Shown one piece after another: positions 23,850 through 33,744 of a stretch of DNA of 64,000 nt (positions are counted from its first letter, which is position 1; every line of letters starts with the position of its first letter). The DNA is from ZYF759 sp046297455. GTDB lineage: Bacteria > Pseudomonadota > Alphaproteobacteria > Rhizobiales > Rhizobiaceae. The stretch spans positions 90,530-154,529 of the forward strand of contig JBKBIT010000010.1 of assembly GCA_046297455.1 (NCBI GenBank), written 5' to 3'. The notes under the pieces are model-generated. The model was given only the letters and a program-made list of their open reading frames with translations. It was not told the origin of the DNA and made no database searches. The position numbers were made by a program, and so were the translations under genes.

Positions 23850-26150
23850 CTACAGGCTGTGGATGGCTCTCGGCTCACGCGTGAAGGGCCAGACGACACT
23901 GGACATGGTTTCGATTCCCGAAGCGCTGAGCGAAGCGCCGAACAGGAATCCCTGCGCATAATCGGGCTTCACTTCGGCATTCAGGACCTTGAGCTGTTCG
24001 AAGCTTTCCACGCCTTCGATGGTCACCGCCAGGCCGAGGGTTCGCGACAGGCCGACAATGCCCTTAAGGAGATCGAGCGAACGCTGGTTGCTGGCAATGT
24101 CGTCGATGAAGGTGCGATCGACCTTGATCTTGTCGAGCGGAAGGATCTGCAGGTAGCCGAGACTGGAATAACCCGTCCCGAAATCATCCAGCGCGATGCG
24201 AACACCCAGTGCCTTGAGGTCACCGATAACCTGGATCGTCGACGACTTGTCGTCCAGCACCGCGGTCTCGGTGACTTCAACTTCCAGTCGGTCCGGCCGG
24301 AGCCCGTGACGGTCCAGAATGTCGGCGATCTTGCCGACGATGCTGCTGTCCTTGAAGTCTTTTGCCGAGAGATTGACCGAGATGCCGATATGGTCGGGCC
24401 ATTTGGCGCATTCGGCGCAGGCCTTGTCGAGAATGAAGGAGCTGATTTCACCCACCACGCCCATTTCCTCGGCCAGCGGGATGAAGACGGCCGGCGAGAT
24501 GGGACCGAATTCGGGGTGATCCCAGCGGCACAGAGCCTCGCAGCTTTCCATGCGCATGGTCTGCATCGAGATGATCGGCTGGAATGCCGCCCGCAAGCTG
24601 CCCGTTTCGATGGCCGCGCGCAGATCCGCCTTCAAGGTCTGGCGATTGCGGAAGGCCTCGTCCATCGCGCCTTCGAACAGGCGCCAGCCATTCTTGCCGC
24701 GTTCCTTGGCGTTGTAGAGCGCCAGGTCGGCCTTCACCATCATGGCCTCGACATCGAAACAGCCGGCGCGCCCCAACACGCCGCCGGCGCTGAGCTGGAC
24801 GCGGATGCTGTTGCCGGCAATATCGAAATTGCCCGTCATTTCACCGAAGATGCGCTCCATCGTGTTGGTGAAGTCCACCGGGCGTTCGACCTCGTCGAAA
24901 TACATGGTGAACTCGTCGCCACCGAAACGGCCCACAACGACACCTTCCGGCGCAAGCTCGGCGAGCTTTTGCGCCACGGCGACGATCAGGCCGTCCCCGA
25001 CCGCATGGCCAAGCGTGTCATTGATGCTCTTGAAGTCGTCGAGGTCGAAGATCACCAGGCCGCACAGGCGCTGGGCATCGCCCTTGGCGACCATATCGAC
25101 CAGCATCTCGTTGAAATAGGCGCGGTTGGGCAGCCCGGTCAGGCTGTCGTAGCGGGCCATGTACCGGATCCGCTCCTCGGACTTCACGCGCTGGGTGACC
25201 TCCTCGAAGGTGATCACGCCGAGATCGTTGGTGCCGGGGCGTGCGGTGAACTCGAAATAGCGCTGGTCGGACAGAGGAACGAGCAATTTGCGGTCGCCCG
25301 TCTGGCTGAGCCCCGAGGAAAGCTGCATCTCGATGTCCTGGGAATCGGCTGCGTCGATCACGCCCGAAGCGACGGCGCGGCGAAACAGGGCGCGAAGCGA
25401 TCTACCCAGCATCTGACTGGAAGTCGCATAGCCCAGAAGCCGCGCGGCCTCGGCATTCGCCACCACAACGCGACCCTCGTTGGACAGCATGATGAGGCCG
25501 TGCGCCATCGTGTTGAGCGCCCAGTCGAAGCGGCGGGCAAGATACGTTGCCTTCTTTTCTTCGGTGATGGCGGCGAACAGGACCGTGCGCACGGTCTTGG
25601 CCATCTGCACGGCGATGACGAGGAACGGCACCATCATCAGGCCGAGAACGAAATAGTTCAGGTCGCCCCGCATCATCCACCCGGCGCCGATGGGCAGGAT
25701 GACGCCTATCGAGAGGATCAGGACGATCGTCCGCGAACCATAGTTGCGACCGACAATGGTCATGCCGGCTGACAGGAAGACGGCCACGGCCGCGACCTCG
25801 CCGAACTGGTCTGGCACCAGATAAATGGCGGTGAAGCTGAATGCGCCTGCAGCAAGGCTCTGAACCAGCGTACCGGCCAGGAAGACCCGTTCCCACTGCT
25901 TTGCGGACGTCTTGTCGGTGACGACCTCGCCGCGCTTGGCCCAGAGAGCCGTCGCATAGCGCAGCATACCGGACAGAACCAGACCAAGTCCGAGCGCGAG
26001 ATAGACGGGTTCGCCCGAGGAACGGTAGACCAGCAGCGCCATGACGCCCTGACAGGCCGCGCCCAGGATCAGGATATGGGCGTCCTTGAACAGGGACCGA
26101 ACGAAACCGACGTAGATCTCTTCCGGTATTTGGGATCGGGTCTGTGACAC
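23850..26150 (-). CDS. Membrane GGDEF-EAL protein (cyclic di-GMP turnover)
   Basis: 766-residue signalling protein. Residues 20-195 hold about five to six membrane helices, 200-320 a PAS-like sensor, 330-495 a GGDEF domain and 505-760 an EAL domain. The active-site GGDEF is intact at 410-414 and the EAL motif at 538-540 (ESCEALCRW). No RxxD inhibitory site precedes GGDEF. Downstream EAL motifs such as ALDDFGTGYSSLGYLQ are intact, so both synthesis and hydrolysis of cyclic di-GMP are possible. Downstream is the N-acyltransferase gene. Confidence 0.93.
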   Translation of the reverse strand: MSQTRSQIPEEIYVGFVRSLFKDAHILILGAACQGVMALLVYRSSGEPVYLALGLGLVLSGMLRYATALWAKRGEVVTDKTSAKQWERVFLAGTLVQSLAAGAFSFTAIYLVPDQFGEVAAVAVFLSAGMTIVGRNYGSRTIVLILSIGVILPIGAGWMMRGDLNYFVLGLMMVPFLVIAVQMAKTVRTVLFAAITEEKKATYLARRFDWALNTMAHGLIMLSNEGRVVVANAEAARLLGYATSSQMLGRSLRALFRRAVASGVIDAADSQDIEMQLSSGLSQTGDRKLLVPLSDQRYFEFTARPGTNDLGVITFEEVTQRVKSEERIRYMARYDSLTGLPNRAYFNEMLVDMVAKGDAQRLCGLVIFDLDDFKSINDTLGHAVGDGLIVAVAQKLAELAPEGVVVGRFGGDEFTMYFDEVERPVDFTNTMERIFGEMTGNFDIAGNSIRVQLSAGGVLGRAGCFDVEAMMVKADLALYNAKERGKNGWRLFEGAMDEAFRNRQTLKADLRAAIETGSLRAAFQPIISMQTMRMESCEALCRWDHPEFGPISPAVFIPLAEEMGVVGEISSFILDKACAECAKWPDHIGISVNLSAKDFKDSSIVGKIADILDRHGLRPDRLEVEVTETAVLDDKSSTIQVIGDLKALGVRIALDDFGTGYSSLGYLQILPLDKIKVDRTFIDDIASNQRSLDLLKGIVGLSRTLGLAVTIEGVESFEQLKVLNAEVKPDYAQGFLFGASLSASGIETMSSVVWPFTREPRAIHSL

Positions 26151-26219
26151 TGTCTCATCCGCACGGGTAAACGTGACAGTCCCACAAGGCCATTAATAAA
26201 GTTTTATCTGCCCCCGGAC

Positions 26220-29200
26220 CTATTCCGCTGCCTGCAGGACCGGTTTCTCGCCCTCCTGCAGCCGCTGCAGCAAACGAACACGCTCGGCGGACGCTTTCTC
26301 GGCATTGGCATGCTTGACGTGACCGAAGCCCCGGATGAGCGCAGGCACCGACAGAAGCGCCGCGGCCGCCTCGATCTGGCCCGGCGCAAGCCTGGCACGA
26401 ACCAGTTCGAGATCGGCCTCGTAGTCGGCCAGGAGCTTGCGCTCCATGCGCCGTTCCGCCGTGTAGCCGAACAGGTCGAGCGCGGTGCCGCGCAGCCTCC
26501 TGAACCTGGCCAGAATGCCGAAACCGGTCATCATCCAGCCGCCGAAGCGCGATTTTCGCGGCTTGCCGTCGGAGCCGACGCGGCCGAGGATGGGCGGGGC
26601 GAGGTGGAACTCGAGCCGGTCGTAGCTTTCGAACTCGGCGGAAAGCTGCTTCTGGAAGGCGCCATCGGTGTAGAGCCGGGCCACCTCGTATTCGTCCTTG
26701 ATCGCCATCAGCTTGAAGAGGTTGCGGGCTGCCGCCTCCGAAACCGCCGTCGAGCCTGGCACGGCCTTGTCTTCTGCCTCGCGGATTGAAGCCACGCGTT
26801 CCCGGTAGCGCTGCGCGTATGCCGCGTCCTGGTAGGAGGTGAGGAAGGCGGCGCGCTTTTCCACGATCTCCTCCAGCGTGTCGGCAAGCGACGGACGTCC
26901 GCCACCGCCGGCGCGCTCGACCAGTGCCCGCACCGTCTCGGGATCGTGGGCGGCGCGGCGCCCCCAGCGGAAGGCGGCGAGGTTCATGGCGACCGCCTGG
27001 CCGTTGAGCTCGATCGCCTTCTCGATCGCCTCGGCAGCAACGGGCAGCCCGCCCTGCTGATGGGCAAAACCGAGCAGGAACATGTTGGCGCCGAGCGAAT
27101 TGCCGAACAGCGCCGACGCGGTGCGCGTGGCGTCGAAGAAATGCGCCTGGCCCTCGCCGGCGGCGGCGCGGATCGCCTTCTTGATACGTTCCGTCGGCAG
27201 CGAGAAATCGGCCGAGCGCGCGAAATCGCCGGGCATCACTTCCGCCGTGTTGGCGATGAACAGCGTCTCGCCCTCGCGCACGGCCGACAACACCTTCTTG
27301 TTGCCGGATACGACGAGGTCGCAGCCGAGCACGAGGTCGGCCTTGCCGGCCGACACACGGATCGCGGCGATCTTTTCCGGGCTTTCGGCAATGCGGATAT
27401 GGCTGAACACCGCCCCGCCCTTCTGCGCCAGCCCGGCCATGTCGATGATGCCGCAGCCCTTGCCTTCCAGATGCGCGGCCATGCCGAGGATCGCGCCGAT
27501 GGTGACGACGCCGGTGCCGCCGATGCCATCCACGATGCCCGACCAGCCGGAGGAAAGCGGTGCCTGGCGCGGCGCCGGCACGCCGTCGAGCGGATCGGCC
27601 GAACCGGCAACGCCTGCCGCCTTGCGCAACTTGCCGCCATGGACGGTGACGAAGGACGGGCAGAACCCGTTGACGCAGGAGAAATCCTTGTTGCAGGACG
27701 ACTGGTCGATGCGCCTCTTGCGGCCGAACTCGGTCTCGACCGGCTGCACGGAAACGCAGTTCGACTTCACGCCGCAATCGCCGCATCCCTCGCAGACGAG
27801 CTCGTTGATGATGACGCGCCTGTCCGGATCAGGGAAGGTGCCGCGCTTGCGGCGGCGGCGCTTCTCGGCCGCGCAGGTCTGGTCGTAGAGCAGCACCGAC
27901 ACGCCCTTCACCTCGCGCAGCTCGCGCTGGACGGCGTCGAGATCGTCGCGGTGGTGAACCGTGGCGCCGGCGGGGAATTCGGCCTTGCCGGCATATTTTT
28001 CCGGCTCGTCGGTGACGATGGCAATGCGGTCGACACCTTCGGCGCGCACCTGGCGAGCGATCATGTCGACGGTGAGCGCGCCTTCGTGCGGCTGACCGCC
28101 GGTCATGGCGACAGCGTCGTTGTAAAGGATCTTGTAGGTGACGTTGGCGCCCGAGGCGAGCGCGAAACGCAGGGCAAGCGAGCCGGAGTGGTTGTAGGTG
28201 CCGTCGCCCAGATTCTGGAAGATGTGCTCGCGCTTGGAGAACGGGGCCTGACCGACCCATTGCGCGCCCTCCCCGCCCATGGCGGTGAAGCCGACGGTGG
28301 CGCGGTCCATCCACAGCGCCATGAAGTGGCAGCCGATGCCGCCGCCGGCAATCGAGCCGTCCGGCACTTTCGTCGAGGTGTTGTGGGGGCAGCCCGAACA
28401 GAAATAGGGCGTGCGGGCGGCAACATCCTGCGTGTCGGCGAGCATGGCCTGAAACTGGCGCATCCGGTTGACGCGCGCCGCAATCTCTTCCGATGGCCCG
28501 ATGACCTTCAAGACGCGTTCGCCGATGGCGATGGCGATATCGTTCGGATCGAGCGCTCCCTGTACCGGGAACAGCCAGTCGCCGCGCTCGTTCTTCTTGC
28601 CCACGATAACCGGCTGCATCGCGGTGCCGTAAAGATCCTCGCGCAGCTGCACCTCGATCAGCGAGCGCTTCTCCTCGACCACGATGACCGTGTCGAGACC
28701 CTTGGCGAAGTCGCGCACATGTTCGAGATCGAGCGGCCAGGGGCAGGCCACCTTGAACAGACGGATGCCCAGCTGGTTGCCGCGCGCCTCGTCGATGCCG
28801 ATATCGTCCAGCGCCTGGCGCACGTCGAGATAGGATTTGCCGACGGTAATGATGCCGAGCTTGGGCTTTCGCCCGCCGGACCAGACGATGCGGTTGAGCC
28901 CGTTGGCGCGAATGAAGGCAGCGGCCGCAGCGCGCTTGTATTCGTGCAGGCGACGCTCCTGGCCGATCTGGTCGAGCTCGTGACGGATGTTCAGGCCACC
29001 GGGAGGCATGTCCATCTCGGGCAGGATGAAGTTGAATCGATCCATCGACACATCGACGGAAGCCGTTGATTCGATGTTGTCCTTCACGCATTTGATCGCC
29101 GACCAGGTGCCCGCGAAACGCGACAGGGCATAGCCATAGAGGCTGTAGTCGATCAGCTCCTGCACGCCGGCCGGGTTGAAGATCGGGATCATGGTGTCGA

Positions 29201-29690
29201 CGAAGAGAAACTCCGTCGCATGGGCATTGGTGGAGGATTCGGCGGTGTGGTCGTCGCCCATCAGCGCCAGAACGCCGCCGTGGCGCGAGGTGCCCGCAAG
29301 ATTGGCGTGCCGGAACACGTCGCCCGACCGGTCGACGCCCGGTCCCTTGCCGTACCAGACGGAAAAGACGCCGTCATACTTGCCCTCGCCCAGCAACTCG
29401 GTCTGCTGCGAACCCCAGCAGGCGGTGGCGGCAAGTTCCTCGTTGATGCCCGGCTGGAAGACGACATGCGAGGCTTCCAGCTCGCGCCTGGCCTTCCACA
29501 GTTGCTGGTCGAGCCCGCCGAGTGGGGAACCGCGGTAGCCCGACACGAAGCCCGCCGTGTTGAGGCCCGCGCGCCGGTCGAGCTCGCGCTGCATGAGCAG
29601 CATGCGCACGATCGCCTGCGAACCGGAGATGAAGATTCTCTCCTTCGCGAGATCGAATTTGTCGGCGAGCGAAACGTCGTGCAGCGTCAT
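26220..29690 (-). CDS. Indolepyruvate ferredoxin oxidoreductase, fused alpha-beta-gamma type
   Basis: 1156-residue enzyme that oxidatively decarboxylates arylpyruvates (or branched 2-oxoacids) to acyl-CoA using thiamine diphosphate. The order is an N-terminal pyrimidine/TPP domain with GYRGSPLGGLDQQLW, a central TPP-binding part (GCHFMALWMDRATVGFTAM), a cysteine cluster starting CEGCGDCG (C633, C636, C639, C645) and a C-terminal gamma domain with GIGGTGVVTIGAILGMAAH. The length matches the long fused type of Proteobacteria. A role in aromatic amino acid catabolism is likely. It reads towards the GGDEF-EAL gene with a 69-base gap. Confidence 0.93.
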   Translation of the reverse strand: MTLHDVSLADKFDLAKERIFISGSQAIVRMLLMQRELDRRAGLNTAGFVSGYRGSPLGGLDQQLWKARRELEASHVVFQPGINEELAATACWGSQQTELLGEGKYDGVFSVWYGKGPGVDRSGDVFRHANLAGTSRHGGVLALMGDDHTAESSTNAHATEFLFVDTMIPIFNPAGVQELIDYSLYGYALSRFAGTWSAIKCVKDNIESTASVDVSMDRFNFILPEMDMPPGGLNIRHELDQIGQERRLHEYKRAAAAAFIRANGLNRIVWSGGRKPKLGIITVGKSYLDVRQALDDIGIDEARGNQLGIRLFKVACPWPLDLEHVRDFAKGLDTVIVVEEKRSLIEVQLREDLYGTAMQPVIVGKKNERGDWLFPVQGALDPNDIAIAIGERVLKVIGPSEEIAARVNRMRQFQAMLADTQDVAARTPYFCSGCPHNTSTKVPDGSIAGGGIGCHFMALWMDRATVGFTAMGGEGAQWVGQAPFSKREHIFQNLGDGTYNHSGSLALRFALASGANVTYKILYNDAVAMTGGQPHEGALTVDMIARQVRAEGVDRIAIVTDEPEKYAGKAEFPAGATVHHRDDLDAVQRELREVKGVSVLLYDQTCAAEKRRRRKRGTFPDPDRRVIINELVCEGCGDCGVKSNCVSVQPVETEFGRKRRIDQSSCNKDFSCVNGFCPSFVTVHGGKLRKAAGVAGSADPLDGVPAPRQAPLSSGWSGIVDGIGGTGVVTIGAILGMAAHLEGKGCGIIDMAGLAQKGGAVFSHIRIAESPEKIAAIRVSAGKADLVLGCDLVVSGNKKVLSAVREGETLFIANTAEVMPGDFARSADFSLPTERIKKAIRAAAGEGQAHFFDATRTASALFGNSLGANMFLLGFAHQQGGLPVAAEAIEKAIELNGQAVAMNLAAFRWGRRAAHDPETVRALVERAGGGGRPSLADTLEEIVEKRAAFLTSYQDAAYAQRYRERVASIREAEDKAVPGSTAVSEAAARNLFKLMAIKDEYEVARLYTDGAFQKQLSAEFESYDRLEFHLAPPILGRVGSDGKPRKSRFGGWMMTGFGILARFRRLRGTALDLFGYTAERRMERKLLADYEADLELVRARLAPGQIEAAAALLSVPALIRGFGHVKHANAEKASAERVRLLQRLQEGEKPVLQAAE

Positions 29691-30337
29691 CGAATACCTC
29701 CCGACGAGGCGCCGAAAGGCACCCCGAGAACGACAGTGTTTCCGGCGGAACGGGCGGCGTCAAACCTTTTTGGGGGATCGCCCAAATACGCATTCTCAAG
29801 CAATGAGCAGGGGATGCTTGCGCAATCTTGTTTCGAGCAACGCGTCTGAAAGGAAAGCTTTTGTCGCCGGCATGCAATGGAGCGGGTGCGGAGGCATTGG
29901 CGCGGCGGAAAGAGCTGTTTGCACCTGGTTGCGGATGGGCACGCGATGCCGTTGCCAACGGCGCGTCCGGGCGAGAGCTGACGCAAATGTGATGGTGCGC
30001 GTGATGGCTGACAAGGCAACCCGAGCTGATGGAAGGCTGCGTGATGATGCCCCACCGGAACGTTTCAAAGCTTCTTCCGACACGGGTGCAAAGCTGTTAA
30101 GAGACCTGCCAAAGATCGCTGGAAGCAGATCGAGAATCAGTTCTCCGGCGAACCAACAAAGGGGAAAATGGTCGACGCGAAACCTGCGGTAAACACGCGG
30201 CGCGCATGACCGAAACGGGAGGCCTCCATGGCGCGATCAGGCGATCCGTCCGCTGACGGGCACGATATTTCCAGGCGAAAAGCACCTTCCATGCGTCCCC
30301 GCTTCACCCATCCCGTTCGAGAGGGAGCGCCCTGCCC
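29691..30337. other. Gene-poor region between indolepyruvate oxidoreductase and TRAP genes
   Basis: About 650 bases with no convincing gene on either strand; open frames here show no family motifs. It must hold the promoters of the two divergent units. One small item is a 13-codon frame at 30168-30209 (starting MVDAKPAVNT) with a good AAAGGGGAAA ribosome-binding sequence; it could be a leader peptide for the TRAP operon, the remnant of a decayed gene, or chance. I see no tRNA or known riboswitch. Confidence 0.5.
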
Positions 30338-30892
30338 TTGCGTGCAATAGCCCAGATCGTCCGTGCCATCAGCGGGCTCAACTGGCTGATCGGCAACATC
30401 TTCTCATGGCTGGCCCTGGCCATCGTCATCGTCTGCTTCACGGTCGTCGTGCAGCGCTATGCCTTCTCGACCACGCGGCTGTGGATGCAGGATCTCTATG
30501 TCTGGCTGAACGGCGCCATGTTCACCGCCGTGGCAGGCTTTGCGCTTCTGCGCGGCGACCATGTGCGCGTCGACATCTTCTACCGCACCGCTTCGCTGCG
30601 CTGGAAGGCGATTGCCGACATGATCGGCGTGGTGGTCTTTCTTCTGCCCTTCTGCTGGATCGTCTTCATCTATGGGCTGCCCTTCGTGCAGCGATCCTGG
30701 CGGCTTTTCGAGGGGTCGGCCAATATTGGCGGCATGCCGGGTCTCTTCATCCTGAAGAGCTTCATCCTCGTGTTCGCCGCGCTCGTCGCCATCCAGGGCA
30801 TCGCCATGTTCCTGCGCTCGATCCTGGTGCTGGCAGGACGCGAAGACCTCTTGCCGCCATCGCAACGCTATCCGTCAGAAGACGAGGAGTAG
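30338..30892 (+). CDS. dctQ: TRAP transporter small permease (DctQ)
   Basis: 184-residue four-helix membrane subunit of a tripartite ATP-independent periplasmic transporter. Family signs are VQRYAFSTTRLWMQDLYVWL after helix 1 and LRGDHVRVDIFYRTASLRWK between helices 2 and 3. The C-terminus is hydrophilic and acidic. The start is TTG at 30338, with GAGGGAG about nine bases upstream and no better codon nearby. DctM starts six bases after its stop. Confidence 0.92.
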   Translation: MRAIAQIVRAISGLNWLIGNIFSWLALAIVIVCFTVVVQRYAFSTTRLWMQDLYVWLNGAMFTAVAGFALLRGDHVRVDIFYRTASLRWKAIADMIGVVVFLLPFCWIVFIYGLPFVQRSWRLFEGSANIGGMPGLFILKSFILVFAALVAIQGIAMFLRSILVLAGREDLLPPSQRYPSEDEE

Positions 30893-30898
30893 GCTCGC

Positions 30899-32290
30899 AT
30901 GGATCCCATTCTGCTTGGTGAGATCCTCGCCGGCCTGATGTTCTTCGGCGTGATCGGCATGCTGATGCTGGGCTTTCCGGTGGCGTTCACGCTGGCCGGA
31001 ACCTCGCTGATCTTCGGCCTGGTGGGCGTCATATTCGGCGTATTCAACCCGACCAATCTCGGTGCGCTGGCCGGCCGCTATATCGGATTCATGACCAATG
31101 AGGTGCTGGTCGCCGTCCCGCTCTTCATCTTCATGGGGGTGATGCTCGAACGATCCAAGATCGCCGAGCAACTGCTGCTCACGATGGGCAAGCTGTTCGG
31201 CCGCATGCGGGGCGGGCTGGGCATATCGGTGATCATTGTCGGCGCGCTCCTGGCAGCCTCGACCGGCGTGGTCGGCGCAACCGTGGTGACGATGGGACTT
31301 ATCTCGCTGCCGGCGATGATGCGCGCCGGCTATGACCCGAAACTGGCCTGCGGCGTCATTTGCGCGTCGGGCACGCTGGGCCAGATCATACCGCCGTCGA
31401 CCGTGCTGATCTTCATGGGCGACATGCTGGCCGGCATCAATGCGCAGGTGCAGATGGCGCAGGGCAATTTTGCCCCCCAGACCGTATCTGTCGGCGACCT
31501 GTTCGCGGGTGCCTTCTTTCCCGGCCTGCTTCTTGTCGGTCTGTACCTGGCTTGGATGATCTTCAAGGCGATCTTTGATCCCGAATCCGCCCCCGCCACG
31601 CCCGTTCCGGAGGAAGAGCGTCGCGGTCTGTGGCTGGAGGTCATCACGGCATTGCTGCCGCCCCTGGCCCTTATCGTCGCGGTGTTGGGCTCGATTCTCG
31701 GCGGTATCGCAACGCCGACAGAGGCAGCTTCGGTCGGCGCTGTCGGCGCGACCCTGCTGGCGGCGCTGAAGTGGCGTCTGTCCTTCAAGGTGCTGCGCGA
31801 AGTGGTGATCGCCACCGCGACCATTACCTCGATGATCTTCATCATCCTGTTCGGCGCCTCGATCTTCGCCATCGTCTTCCGCCAGATGGGTGGCGACAAC
31901 CTCGTTCACGAATTCCTGACCGGCCTTCCGGGCGGTGCCATCGGGGCGATGATCGTGGTCATGCTGATCATGTTCGTGCTGGGGTTCATTCTCGACACGT
32001 TCGAGATCATCTTCATCGTGATCCCGATCACCGCTCCCGTCCTCCTGCTGCTCGGGCTCGATCCGGTGTGGGTGGGCGTCATGGTCGGCGTGAACCTGCA
32101 GACCTCGTTCCTGACGCCGCCCTTCGGTTTCTCGCTGTTCTATCTGCGCGGGGTGGCGCCAAACCGCATATCGACGGGCATGATCTATCGCGGCGCGATT
32201 CCCTTCGTCGTCCTCCAGATCATTGCGATCGCCCTGCTTTTCATCTTCCCGGAAATCGTACTCTGGCTGCCGAGAACGCTCTACGGGTGA
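30899..32290 (+). CDS. dctM: TRAP transporter large permease (DctM)
   Basis: 463-residue transport subunit with about twelve helices, Na+-coupled in known homologues. It includes GFPVAFTLAGTSLIFGLVG in helix 1-2, ASGTLGQIIPPSTVLIFMGD, which forms the ion/substrate site region, and a final LQTSFLTPPFGFSLFYLRGV. It is about 30 residues longer than usual, mainly in the central cytoplasmic loop (SAPATPVPEEERRGLW). The operon ends at a strong hairpin shared with the convergent binding-protein gene. Confidence 0.94.
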   Translation: MDPILLGEILAGLMFFGVIGMLMLGFPVAFTLAGTSLIFGLVGVIFGVFNPTNLGALAGRYIGFMTNEVLVAVPLFIFMGVMLERSKIAEQLLLTMGKLFGRMRGGLGISVIIVGALLAASTGVVGATVVTMGLISLPAMMRAGYDPKLACGVICASGTLGQIIPPSTVLIFMGDMLAGINAQVQMAQGNFAPQTVSVGDLFAGAFFPGLLLVGLYLAWMIFKAIFDPESAPATPVPEEERRGLWLEVITALLPPLALIVAVLGSILGGIATPTEAASVGAVGATLLAALKWRLSFKVLREVVIATATITSMIFIILFGASIFAIVFRQMGGDNLVHEFLTGLPGGAIGAMIVVMLIMFVLGFILDTFEIIFIVIPITAPVLLLLGLDPVWVGVMVGVNLQTSFLTPPFGFSLFYLRGVAPNRISTGMIYRGAIPFVVLQIIAIALLFIFPEIVLWLPRTLYG

Positions 32291-32324
32291 GGCCCGACGG
32301 CTCCACGTCGTCGACCCGACAAGA

Positions 32325-32356
32325 AAAAGGGCCCGGCGCTGCCGCCGGGCCCTTTT
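32325..32356. terminator. Bidirectional terminator between dctM and dctP
   Basis: A 13-base-pair perfect stem (AAAAGGGCCCGGC against GCCGGGCCCTTTT, six-base loop) lies between two convergent genes. The A run on one side and the T run on the other let it act in both directions, ending dctQM (plus) and dctP (minus). Confidence 0.9.
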
Positions 32357-32380
32357 CCGTTTGGAACGACAGCAGCCGTA

Positions 32381-33484
32381 TCAGCTGATGTCGAAGAAAC
32401 GCTCGCGGGCGCGCAGGAAGGTGGCGTCCGTTCCTTCGGTGCGCGAGCGCACGAGGTTGAGGCCCTCGACGAAGCTTTCCGCGGTGCGCTGCGTCAGCGA
32501 ATCGCTGCTGCCGCGGATCTCTTCCAGCAGTTCCTTGGATGCGGCTGCGCCGGCTTCCAGAATGCTGTCGGGGAACTCGGGATGCAGGATCACGTCATGC
32601 TCCTGGACCAGCGTGCGCAGGGCGCGCGGGTCGTTGGCGTAGAAGTCCGAGGCAACCTGATCGTACTCCGCCTGGCAGACATCGGTGATGATGCGCTGCA
32701 GGTTCGGCGACAGCTCCTGGAACTTGGCCTTGTCGACGACCAGCTCGGTCGCCAGGCCCGGCTCGATGAAGCTCGACGTGTAGTAGTGCTTGCGCACCTG
32801 GTGGAAGCCGAGCGCCAGATCGTTGTAGGGGCCGACGAACTCGGCCGCATCGAGCGCGCCAGACTGCAGGGCCTGGAATATCTCACCGCCGGCAAGATTG
32901 GTCACCGAGGCGCCCATCTTCTGCCAGACCTGACCGCCGAGACCAGGCGTGCGGAAGCGCATGCCCTGAATGTCTTCGATGCCGGAGAGCTCGTTCTGGA
33001 ACCAGCCGCCAGCCTGGGTGCCGGTGTCGCCCGACAGGAAGCCCTGCAGGCCGAACTGGTCGTAGATCTCGTCCCACAGCTCCTGGCCGCCGAGATAGCG
33101 CACCCAAGCGGCCATCTCGCGCGAGGTCATGCCGAACGGCACACCAGTGAAGAAGGACAGGCCGACGCTCTTGTTCTGCCAGTAATAGGCAGCGCCGTGG
33201 CTCATCTCGGCCGAACCGTCGATGACCGCGTCAAGCGCCTGCAGCGGCGGCACCATCTCGCCACCGGCAAAGACCTGGATGGTCAGCTGCCCATCGGTGG
33301 CTTCGGTGATGCGGTCTGCAAGGCGCTGGGCGCCGACGCCGAGTCCGGGGAAATTGCGCGGCCAGGTGGTGACCATGCGCCAGGTCTGGTTGCCCTGGGC
33401 GATCGCAGGCGCGGCAAGAGCCGAAGCCGCAGCAGCACCGGCACCGGCCAGGCTTGCCTTCTTCAGAAATGAACGACGATCCAT
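32381..33484 (-). CDS. dctP: TRAP transporter substrate-binding protein (DctP, TakP-like)
   Basis: 367-residue periplasmic receptor of the TRAP system. The twin-arginine-like leader DRRSFLKKASLAGAGAAA ends near APAIAQG. The ligand site region reads GMRFRTPGLGGQVWQK, GGEIFQALQSGALDAAEFVG and GPYNDLALGF, which closely recalls the 2-oxoacid receptor TakP. A 2-oxoacid or monocarboxylate ligand is therefore likely but not proven. The gene faces dctQM tail to tail instead of leading them. Confidence 0.9.
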   Translation of the reverse strand: MDRRSFLKKASLAGAGAAAASALAAPAIAQGNQTWRMVTTWPRNFPGLGVGAQRLADRITEATDGQLTIQVFAGGEMVPPLQALDAVIDGSAEMSHGAAYYWQNKSVGLSFFTGVPFGMTSREMAAWVRYLGGQELWDEIYDQFGLQGFLSGDTGTQAGGWFQNELSGIEDIQGMRFRTPGLGGQVWQKMGASVTNLAGGEIFQALQSGALDAAEFVGPYNDLALGFHQVRKHYYTSSFIEPGLATELVVDKAKFQELSPNLQRIITDVCQAEYDQVASDFYANDPRALRTLVQEHDVILHPEFPDSILEAGAAASKELLEEIRGSSDSLTQRTAESFVEGLNLVRSRTEGTDATFLRARERFFDIS

Positions 33485-33744
33485 GAATTACCTCCCATTC
33501 TGGATTACTGGACCATTCAAAAGCGGTATTGGGTATGGGACGCCTGTTGCGCTTCCTCCCCCATGCCGACCCGCATAAATACATGCGTCCTTGCCCAAGT
33601 CCAGCCGGAACCGGTCCATTGCGGCAAGTTGCGCCGACGCGGTAAACGCGCCTCACCGCGAAGGAAACCGTTGGAAAAGAATGCCGGCTTGATTATGTGA
33701 GAAACCGAGGCCGACGGGCCGCATCCCTCTCTGGAAGACGCATC

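Noticed and set aside
26946..29069. 707-codon plus-strand frame opposite the indolepyruvate oxidoreductase gene
   Set aside because: Antisense shadow without domains; the minus-strand gene is certain.
29557..30192. 211-codon plus-strand frame running into the gap before the TRAP genes
   Set aside because: Its first part is antisense to the oxidoreductase gene and the rest is Arg-rich without any motif or ribosome-binding site.
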